22,605 bases of DNA. It comes from JBILVQ01 sp044370375. GTDB taxonomy: Bacteria > Bacteroidota > Bacteroidia > UBA4408. Each line of letters begins with the position of its first letter. Position 1 is the first letter of the stretch. The position numbers and the translations under genes were made by a program. Below the pieces are notes generated by a model. That model saw only the letters and a list, made by a program, of their open reading frames with translations. It was not told the origin of the DNA and did no database searches. Below, in pieces: positions 16,409-22,605 of this stretch. The stretch covers positions 1-22,605 of the forward strand of contig JBILVQ010000021.1 of the NCBI GenBank assembly GCA_044370375.1, read 5' to 3'.

Positions 16409-18445
16409 ATGAGAAAGAATCACCTTATGTTGCTTTTTAAACGGAATTTTTTCTTTGTTGTGCTCTTATTGATGGCCGCAAAGCCATTGAGTGCACAGAT
16501 TTCGCCGGGTAATTATATTAAGATTGGTGCTTTGGGTATTTCTTCTATTACCTACAGCCGCGACAATAAAATGATGGCCGTGGCCAGTTTAAAAAGAGTA
16601 GATGTTTTGGTGACCGGTGGCAACAGTGTCAATAATTCTATTCACTGCAAAGTGGATGAAATCAATGATATTGCCTTTTCGGGTGATGATTCAAAGATTA
16701 TTGTTGCCGGTAAGAAGAAATTCGGAAATGCCGTACAGATTTATGATGCCAAAATGGGGAACCTTGTTTTCAGTATCCCTGTCTCCGGAAATTTATTAAG
16801 TGTAGATGTTTCACGCGACAATAAATACATTGCGGTTACTTCTTCTAATCGAAAACTATTTGTTTTTCAATTGGCAGATGGCAAAAAGTTGTTTGAGCTA
16901 ACCGATAATAAAGGAAAATTCACTGATGTTTTGTTTAACCGAAAAAGTAATGCCGTTTATGTTTCGAGTACTTCGGGGCATTTTTATGAAGTGAATTTGC
17001 AAAACGGAAGTTACACCAAAGAGCTCCTGGTGATGGAGGGCTTTATCCGCACCATGGCCCTTTCGCACGATAATCGTTTTGTGGCTTGCGGTTTCGACAA
17101 CGGTATTGTAAAAATGGTGGAGGTTGCCAATAACTACGCACTTTATCATTTGGCAGGTTCACAAAACAGGATTTATTCACTTAACTTCAGCGAGGATGAT
17201 AAGTATCTGTGTGGCTCTTCTTTGTCACCCCAGGTAGCTATTTGGAGTCTTGAATTAATGGCGCTAAAAAGGGTTTATGATTTGCCCTTTGCCCGTGGAA
17301 CACTTGCTGCTGTTGCTTTTGATCCTGGTTGCAAATGGCTTTTCACTGCCGACTATAAACGAAAATATCTTTATGGTTATGATGTTTCTGATTTGAACAT
17401 AACACCCAAATCTATTTTGCGCAACGATAAGGACATTAATCCTCCTCAAATCAATATTCTTTCTCCGGCACTTGGCGGCAATGAGGCCAAGGTATTTAGT
17501 GAAAACATTGTTTTAAAGGGAGCAGCCATTGATGAGACCGGTATCTTTTCGCTCAAGGTAAATGGAAGTCAGGTTCAACTAAGCAATGGCAGTGAATTTA
17601 ATTTGCCCATCAAGTTGGCCATGGGCGAAAACCAGTTTGTGATCGAAGCCATTGATGTGAATGACATGTCAACAGTGAAAAAATTTACCATTGTTAGGGC
17701 TGAGGAAACTAGCCTTGACCTGGAAATCGACTACAGTTCAAAGAATTTTTTGCTGGTGTTTGGTATTGATCAATATGCTGTTTGGCCCAAATTAAACAAT
17801 GCCGTAAGCGATGCCAATGCCATTGCAGAAGTGTTGAAGAAGAAGTATAATTTCAAGACTGAAAATACAAGGGTTTTAACCAACGAAATGGCCACCAAGC
17901 AGGCCATGATTGATGAGTTTAAAAACATCATTGAGAAAATCGGCCCCAACGATAAGTTGCTCATTTATTTTTCCGGGCATGGTTATTTCGATCCGGTGTT
18001 GAATGAAGGATATTGGATTCCGCAAGATGCAAAGCGCGATGTTGATGCCGATTATCTGCCCAATAGTTATTTGGTAAAAATGCTAAAGCAGATTAGTGCA
18101 AGGCATGTCTTCATCATTGCAGATGCCTGTTTTTCCGGCTCTTTGTTCATTGATTCGGAACGCGGAAACCTCGATAATGCTGCTCAAGCCAAGTCGAGAT
18201 GGGCGCTCACCAGTGGTCGTCTCGAATATGTAGATGACGGACAAAGTGGAGGTCATAGTCCTTTTGCTAAGCAAGTGTTATTTTATTTGGATAATAATAA
18301 CAAAAGCAGGAGTACTGCCTTCGAAATGATTAACTTTGTTCGTGAGAAAGTTTCAGAAGAATCAAAACAAGTACCCATTGGCAATGTCATCAAAAACGCA
18401 GGAGATGAAGGCGGTGAATTCGTTTTCGACCTCTTCGGTAATTAA
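16409..18445 (+). CDS. exported WD40 / Ig-like / caspase-family (C14) protein
   Basis: A 678-residue protein with a signal peptide (about residues 12-29, ending LSA|Q), so probably periplasmic or surface-exposed. Residues about 35-330 form a WD40-like beta-propeller (DISF/DVSRDNKYIAV-type strand repeats such as MALSHDNRFVACGFDNGIVKM). Residues about 343-430 are an Ig-like segment (PPQINILSP...ENQFVIEAIDVNDM). Residues about 446-630 are a caspase domain: KNFLLVFGIDQY opens it, the catalytic His is His524 in YFSGHGYF, and the nucleophile is Cys574 in ADACFSGS, followed by the substrate-pocket-like WALTSGRLEYVDDG and HSPFAKQVL. Both dyad residues are present, so proteolysis is expected, with specificity unknown. 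The ATG follows the barrel gene's TAA with no gap; Met7 (16427) is an alternative start. Confidence 0.87.
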   Translation: MRKNHLMLLFKRNFFFVVLLLMAAKPLSAQISPGNYIKIGALGISSITYSRDNKMMAVASLKRVDVLVTGGNSVNNSIHCKVDEINDIAFSGDDSKIIVAGKKKFGNAVQIYDAKMGNLVFSIPVSGNLLSVDVSRDNKYIAVTSSNRKLFVFQLADGKKLFELTDNKGKFTDVLFNRKSNAVYVSSTSGHFYEVNLQNGSYTKELLVMEGFIRTMALSHDNRFVACGFDNGIVKMVEVANNYALYHLAGSQNRIYSLNFSEDDKYLCGSSLSPQVAIWSLELMALKRVYDLPFARGTLAAVAFDPGCKWLFTADYKRKYLYGYDVSDLNITPKSILRNDKDINPPQINILSPALGGNEAKVFSENIVLKGAAIDETGIFSLKVNGSQVQLSNGSEFNLPIKLAMGENQFVIEAIDVNDMSTVKKFTIVRAEETSLDLEIDYSSKNFLLVFGIDQYAVWPKLNNAVSDANAIAEVLKKKYNFKTENTRVLTNEMATKQAMIDEFKNIIEKIGPNDKLLIYFSGHGYFDPVLNEGYWIPQDAKRDVDADYLPNSYLVKMLKQISARHVFIIADACFSGSLFIDSERGNLDNAAQAKSRWALTSGRLEYVDDGQSGGHSPFAKQVLFYLDNNNKSRSTAFEMINFVREKVSEESKQVPIGNVIKNAGDEGGEFVFDLFGN

Positions 18446-18480
18446 TAGATAAAATGTTTAACCCTCAAATCAATCAAACC

Positions 18481-19311
18481 ATGAAAACAAAACCGCAGCT
18501 CCGAAAATTATTGCTGGGTTTGGTTTTGTTGCCCTTTATTTTGAAGGCACAAACCGAAAACTACAATGTGGTTAAAGTAAACGGTGGGCTTTATAATGTT
18601 ACCCAAAAGCAAAAAATGGCTTCCGGTAATTCTGTTGCAAAGTCAGACCAGGTGGAATTTAATGCCCTCTCCAATTCTGCTTTTGTTATCAGTCGTGATA
18701 ACGGAAGATTTGTAATGGTACCTGAAAACAATCTTTCGGTTACTGCCGGCACGGTGTTAAAGCCGCTTACCCGCCGTACCGCCATTACAACCCGCAGTGC
18801 CTCATCCGTGGCTACTCCGGAATCTGATTTGTTCCGGTATTTTGGCAAAGAGAAATTTCTTTTTATCCAGCCTCAAACCCAAATTTGGGTAGATACTGTT
18901 GCCATGAAACTCGATTCAGGTAGAATTTTGGTAGCCAAGTACAAAAATGATGCGGGCATAGACATCAGCAAAAAAATTAATTTAAAAAACGGTAAACTAG
19001 TTGTCAATATTGAGGACATATTTACCGAAAGAGATGCCAATGGCAATTTAAAATTGTATCCCGTTGAATTCTTTATTTATGATACCAATTCAAAGGAGTT
19101 GTTCAAAAAGGCTTCCTTTACACCTGTATTGGCTGACAAAAATACCTTGTTGTCGGAAATTAAAGTGATTATGTCCACCCTTCCGGAAAATGCCGATAAG
19201 AAGGTGATCATGGAAGAGATCGAGACTTTTATTTTCGCTACCTATGGTCAAGTCAACACCGATGATTTGATTCAGTTTATGGCCAGCAATGTTGGATTTA
19301 AAATAGACTAA
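18481..19311 (+). CDS. exported protein of unknown family, downstream of the caspase-like gene
   Basis: The ATG at 18481 is preferred over that at 18454 because it begins a standard signal peptide (MKTKPQLRKLLLGLVLLPFILKA|Q), giving 276 residues. The first 80 mature residues (VVKVNGGLYNV..ASGNSVAKSDQVEFNALSNSAFVI) look like the FecR-type pattern of short beta strands, 'V-x-G ... G..l..sD.V.. s.a'. This is a resemblance, not an assignment. A basic Ser/Thr/Arg linker (TRRTAITTRSASS) follows, then a beta-rich part, and a C-terminal helical segment rich in Glu (NADKKVIMEEIETFIFATYG). I recognise no domain. It lies 35 nt after the caspase-like gene and before a strong terminator, so it is probably the last gene of that transcript and a candidate substrate or partner of the protease. 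Confidence 0.7.
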   Translation: MKTKPQLRKLLLGLVLLPFILKAQTENYNVVKVNGGLYNVTQKQKMASGNSVAKSDQVEFNALSNSAFVISRDNGRFVMVPENNLSVTAGTVLKPLTRRTAITTRSASSVATPESDLFRYFGKEKFLFIQPQTQIWVDTVAMKLDSGRILVAKYKNDAGIDISKKINLKNGKLVVNIEDIFTERDANGNLKLYPVEFFIYDTNSKELFKKASFTPVLADKNTLLSEIKVIMSTLPENADKKVIMEEIETFIFATYGQVNTDDLIQFMASNVGFKID

Positions 19312-19326
19312 AATTTTTCACTGATG

Positions 19327-19356
19327 AAAGCGCGGTTTTTTCCGCGCTTTTTTTTT
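19327..19356 (+). terminator. strong rho-independent terminator at the end of the envelope operon
   Basis: AAAGCGCGG (19327-19335) pairs perfectly with CCGCGCTTT (19342-19350) around a TTTTTT loop, followed by a T tract to 19356. It begins 15 nt after the stop of the preceding gene. The first ATG of the cyclase frame (19324) lies at the base of this hairpin, which argues against that start. Confidence 0.85.
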
Positions 19357-19368
19357 ATCCTTTCGCAG

Positions 19369-21261
19369 TTGAAAATAAAAGTACTTTTTCTTTTTGCTTT
19401 TCTTTCGTGCTTTGCTCTTCCATGGCTAAGGGCTGCTAATTCTCTGAAAGAGGTCAAAGAAATTTCTATCAAAGAGAAGTATGATGCTGCTGATATCAAT
19501 GTACTAAATTCTTTTTTCGAGAGTGATTCGGCCATGAAACTGCCGGGTGCCGAGAGGGTTTTAACCAAAATGCAGTCCTCCGCCCTGCTGGCAAAGGATA
19601 GCACCAACTGGGCATTTACTACCTTGAATTTCGGTGTATATTTTTATGAAAAAGGAAAATATGAAGGCAGTATTCATCATCTGATGGAGGCCATCCGGTA
19701 TTTTGAAAAAAACAGAAACGATACCGCCATTGCCAATGCATACAATCAATTGGCCAGGGTCTATTATAATATCAACCAAATTCAGCGAAACGATATTAAA
19801 ATTGATCCGAGCAATCTCCCACAATTGGCTTTGCGTCAGTTAGATGTTGATAAGGGAGAGAACTTCGCCCGACAGGCTGCTGCCATCAATAAACGTTTAA
19901 ACCGCAAAGCAGAACTTGCCTCCAATTATAACAACCTGGGTTTAATAAAACAGGAAAAATTTGAGCTTGATTCGGCCGAAGAATATTTCAGAAAGGCCAT
20001 CGCCTTGTACGAGTCTTTAGGACAACTGACTAAAAAAGCATACACCTTAAACAATCTGGGTATTTTGTATGAAAATCTTTTTAGGGCCGATCTTGAATTA
20101 AATGCCTACCAGGAAGCCTTATCCATCTTCGAAAAATTAGGCGATCAGCAAAGAATTGCCATTGCCAATATCAATATCGCCATGGTTCATTTCGATGGCG
20201 GTAACAATAAACTCGCCTTGGAATATGCTAACAAAAGTTTAGCCATTGCTAATCGTTTGAACGACTTGCCGATTAAGAAAGACGTGTATTTTCAATTGTC
20301 GGTGATTTATGATGCCATGATGGATTGTGATAAAGAACTGTTCTTTTTTCAGCGTTTTATCCAGGTGAAGGATTCACTGTTTGATATCGAGTCGAAAAGG
20401 ATTTTGGAGGATGTAAATGCCCAATATGAAACCGAGAAAAAAGAGAACCAAATTTCTTTGTTGAACAAGGAAAAAGAATTGGACAGTATTATCCGTAACT
20501 CTTTAATTGCAGGATTTGCATTGTTGCTGATTTTGGCTTTTGTGCTTCTGCGAAGTTACCGCCAAAAGCAGAGTGCTAATTTGCTATTAACCTCTCAGAA
20601 TGCGGTAATTGAAAGTGAGCGTAAGAAATCAGACGATTTATTGTTGAATATTTTGCCTTTTGAAACCGCCCAGGAATTGAAAGAAACCGGTACTTCACAG
20701 GCCCGACATTTTGATTCGGTAACCATGATTTTTACCGACTTTAAGGGCTTTACTCAATTGTCGGAAAAATTAAGTCCTACCGATTTGGTTGCCGAAATTG
20801 ATTATTGTTTTAAGGCCTTTGATGAAATTGCCGATAAGTACCATATTGAAAAAATAAAAACCATCGGAGATAGCTATATGGCTGCCGGTGGACTGCCTAT
20901 TCCCCGTGATGGGCATGCCGCAGATAGTATCAACGCTGCACTCGAAATCCGCGATTTTATGCGTGACTTAAAACAACAACGAGAAAAAGAAGGGAAACAT
21001 TTTTTTGAAATAAGGATTGGTATCCACACCGGACCTGTGGTTGCCGGAATTGTTGGAACCAAGAAATTCGCGTATGATGTGTGGGGTGATACCGTTAACA
21101 CTGCTTCCCGAATGGAAAGTAGTGGTGAACCCGGAAAAGTTAATATTTCTCAGGCTACCTTCGAAATCGTGAAGGATAAATTTTCTTTCGAAGCCCGCGG
21201 CATGATTCAGGCGAAGAACAAGGGGCCCGTAAATATGTACTTTGTGGAGCGCCTTGCCTGA
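19369..21261 (+). CDS. membrane receptor-type class III adenylate cyclase with periplasmic TPR repeats
   Basis: Start chosen at TTG 19369, giving MKIKVLFLFAFLSCFALPWLRA as signal peptide and 630 residues; the ATG at 19324 (645 residues, numbering used below) overlaps the terminator. Residues about 95-345 are TPR helices (NNLGLIKQEKFELDSAEEYFRKAIALYE is diagnostic). A coiled segment is at 355-390 and one membrane helix at 393-410. A signalling helix (DDLLLNILP) leads to a cyclase domain at 455-645. Metal ligands Asp472 and Asp516, adenine-selecting Lys512 and Asp585, and transition-state Asn592 and Arg596 are all present at mammalian adenylyl cyclase spacing. Predicted role: periplasmic TPR sensing coupled to cytoplasmic cAMP synthesis. 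Guanylate cyclases carry Glu and Cys at the selecting positions, so cAMP is favoured. Confidence 0.87.
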   Translation: MKIKVLFLFAFLSCFALPWLRAANSLKEVKEISIKEKYDAADINVLNSFFESDSAMKLPGAERVLTKMQSSALLAKDSTNWAFTTLNFGVYFYEKGKYEGSIHHLMEAIRYFEKNRNDTAIANAYNQLARVYYNINQIQRNDIKIDPSNLPQLALRQLDVDKGENFARQAAAINKRLNRKAELASNYNNLGLIKQEKFELDSAEEYFRKAIALYESLGQLTKKAYTLNNLGILYENLFRADLELNAYQEALSIFEKLGDQQRIAIANINIAMVHFDGGNNKLALEYANKSLAIANRLNDLPIKKDVYFQLSVIYDAMMDCDKELFFFQRFIQVKDSLFDIESKRILEDVNAQYETEKKENQISLLNKEKELDSIIRNSLIAGFALLLILAFVLLRSYRQKQSANLLLTSQNAVIESERKKSDDLLLNILPFETAQELKETGTSQARHFDSVTMIFTDFKGFTQLSEKLSPTDLVAEIDYCFKAFDEIADKYHIEKIKTIGDSYMAAGGLPIPRDGHAADSINAALEIRDFMRDLKQQREKEGKHFFEIRIGIHTGPVVAGIVGTKKFAYDVWGDTVNTASRMESSGEPGKVNISQATFEIVKDKFSFEARGMIQAKNKGPVNMYFVERLA

Positions 21262-21309
21262 AAGTCACTGTTTACGACCAACCCATGTTTTTTTTTGATT
21301 ATTTGGGTG

Positions 21310-21327
21310 CAATATTTTGAAATATTG
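21310..21327. promoter_or_regulatory. 18-bp perfect palindrome, possible operator
   Basis: CAATATTT-TG-AAATATTG is an 8-bp inverted repeat with a 2-bp spacer in the gap before the GltD-like gene. It has no T tract after it, so a protein-binding site is more likely than a terminator. Confidence 0.35.
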
Positions 21328-21370
21328 ATTGGTATCGGTTTCTTTATGGTATTAAAATTTTGTTTTCGCT

Positions 21371-22605
21371 TTGAAACCAACCGACATCAACAATCCGGAG
21401 TACTTCCATAAAGTAGTCGACTGCCAGTACGCTTGTCCTGCTCATACTCCCGTTCCTGAATACATCCGTTTGATTGCTCAGGGAAAATACACCGAAGCTT
21501 ACATGATCAATTGGGATTCCAATGTTTTTCCCGGAGTGCTCGGTCGTACTTGCGACCGACCCTGTGAGCCTGCTTGCCGCAGAGGAAGGGTAGAGGAGGA
21601 ACCGGTTGCCATTTGTCGTTTGAAGCGGGTGGCTGCCGATAACAAGGGAGATGTAAAACAACACATGCCCAAAGGGCCCTTCAAACCCAATGGAAAGAAA
21701 GTTGCTTTGGTAGGCGCTGGACCGGCATCTCTTACCGTAGCTCGCGACCTAGCCACGCTGGGCTATGAGTTGCATTTGTACGATGAGCAAAAATTAGGCG
21801 GAGGTTTTATGCGCAGCCAGATTCCTGCCTTCCGTTTGCCTGAGCAAGTACTCAACGATGAGGTGAATTATATTCTTGACCTTGGCATCCATACGCATTT
21901 CAACCATTATGTTTCCAGTTTGAAAGAACTCATGAACCAAGCCTATGATGCGGTTTTTATTGGTTCAGGGGCACCCAAAGGAAGAGATTTGGATTTGCCA
22001 GGTAGAAAAGAGGCAGACGCGAATATTCACATTGGTATTAATTGGTTGTCGAGTGTTGCTTTCGAGCATACCCATAAAATCGGATCAAAAGTAATCGTTC
22101 TTGGAGGTGGTAATACAGCCATGGATTGTTGCCGTACTGCCAGACGATTAGGTGGCGAACAGGTTAAAGTTATTGTGCGGAGTCCCTTTGCCGAAATGAA
22201 AGCATCACCTTGGGAAAAGGAAGATGCCATCCACGAAGATATACCCATTATCGACAATCATGTGCCCAAATCATTCGTAGTTGAAGGTGGAAAATTGAAG
22301 GGCATGCTCTTCGAAAAAGTGAAAGTGGAACGCGATGAAAACGGTAAAAGAAAATTGGTCCCTACGGGTGAAGCAGAAGTTTTTTATGAGGCAGATGATG
22401 TGTTGATTGCCATTGGCCAAGAGAATAGTTTTCCATGGATTGAGCGCGATTTAGGAATTGACTTCGATCAATGGGGCATGCCGGTAGTGAATGAAACGAC
22501 CTTTGCTTCCTCTCATCCTAAAATTTTCTTTGGTGGCGATGCGGCCTTCGGGCCAAAAAATGTAATTACTGCCGTTGCTCAAGGTCATCAGGCCGCAATC
22601 TCCAT
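21371..22605 (+). CDS. GltD-like FAD/NAD(P)-dependent Fe-S oxidoreductase, 3'-truncated by window edge
   Basis: 411 codons visible, still open at the window end. The start is inferred as TTG at 21371 (MKPTDINNPEYF): an in-frame stop at 21353-21355 and no ATG before the conserved cysteines leave little choice. Cys18, Cys22 (DCQYACP), Cys61, Cys65 and Cys69 (TCDRPCEPAC) match the N-terminal 4Fe-4S cluster region of glutamate synthase beta subunit and related NADPH oxidoreductases. The FAD site is GAGPAS at 115-120, the NAD(P) site is VLGGGNTAMD at 243-252, and FFGGDAAFGP near the end is the second FAD motif. It passes electrons between NAD(P)H and a partner, through flavin and Fe-S. No GltB large subunit is in view, so true glutamate synthase function is unproven; the family is often found as stand-alone forms in Bacteroidota. 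Confidence 0.85.
   Translation, partial: MKPTDINNPEYFHKVVDCQYACPAHTPVPEYIRLIAQGKYTEAYMINWDSNVFPGVLGRTCDRPCEPACRRGRVEEEPVAICRLKRVAADNKGDVKQHMPKGPFKPNGKKVALVGAGPASLTVARDLATLGYELHLYDEQKLGGGFMRSQIPAFRLPEQVLNDEVNYILDLGIHTHFNHYVSSLKELMNQAYDAVFIGSGAPKGRDLDLPGRKEADANIHIGINWLSSVAFEHTHKIGSKVIVLGGGNTAMDCCRTARRLGGEQVKVIVRSPFAEMKASPWEKEDAIHEDIPIIDNHVPKSFVVEGGKLKGMLFEKVKVERDENGKRKLVPTGEAEVFYEADDVLIAIGQENSFPWIERDLGIDFDQWGMPVVNETTFASSHPKIFFGGDAAFGPKNVITAVAQGHQAAIS

Noticed and set aside
18454..18480. Upstream ATG for the unknown exported protein
   Set aside because: Adds nine polar residues (MFNPQINQT) before a standard signal peptide; the ATG at 18481 is the better start.
14357..21261. Anti-phage defence island reading of the caspase and cyclase genes
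   Set aside because: The caspase protein is exported and the cyclase is a standard receptor type. No toxin, gasdermin, nuclease, STAND or reverse-transcriptase gene, and no mobile element, is nearby.

Overview
The window reads as chromosomal DNA of a Bacteroidota bacterium, probably an environmental flavobacterial, sphingobacterial or chitinophagal type; I cannot place it more finely. Three things point there. There are two complete C-terminal type IX secretion (T9SS, 'YPNP...GLYFV') sorting domains and the decayed tail of a third. There are several TAnnTTTG elements, the -7 consensus of Bacteroidota promoters, close upstream of genes. Shine-Dalgarno sequences are weak. Composition is moderately AT-rich. 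I saw no insertion sequence, integrase, phage gene or CRISPR array.

Layout. (1) 1-3192 (+): the 3' part of a fatty-acid beta-oxidation multienzyme (3-hydroxyacyl-CoA dehydrogenase followed by enoyl-CoA hydratase) and its thiolase, apparently one operon. (2) 3375-3956 (+): a small HD-domain phosphohydrolase ending in a short hairpin terminator. (3) 4025-8020 (-): a secreted T9SS protein with Asp-box (BNR-like) repeats, the relic of another T9SS protein with its terminator and probable promoter, and an exported protein of the Bacteroidota family often labelled 'asparagine synthetase B'. (4) 8205-10175 (+): a T9SS-secreted M1 metallopeptidase, divergent from the previous gene. Both starts of this divergent pair sit only a few bases from a -7-like element. 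(5) 10176-11731: a terminator region, an acyltransferase-3 membrane protein and tRNA-Arg(CCG), the last two on the minus strand. (6) 11944-14237 (+): tcdA (tRNA t6A dehydratase) and gpmI (phosphoglycerate mutase), housekeeping genes each with its own -7-like element.

(7) 14357-21261 (+) is the most interesting part. It is a compact run of cell-envelope genes: a Kelch-repeat lipoprotein, a small outer-membrane beta-barrel protein, an exported WD40-Ig-like-caspase protein with an intact His/Cys dyad, an exported protein of unknown family, and, after a strong hairpin terminator, a membrane protein with periplasmic TPR repeats and a cytoplasmic class III cyclase whose residues predict adenylate cyclase activity. 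The first four are so tightly packed (6, 0 and 8-35 nt gaps) that they are probably one transcript. A working idea is an envelope-associated sensing unit with a periplasmic caspase-like protease, next to a cAMP-producing receptor; the link is inference from position.

(8) 21371-end (+): the 5' part of a GltD-like FAD/NAD(P) and Fe-S oxidoreductase that appears to start at TTG.
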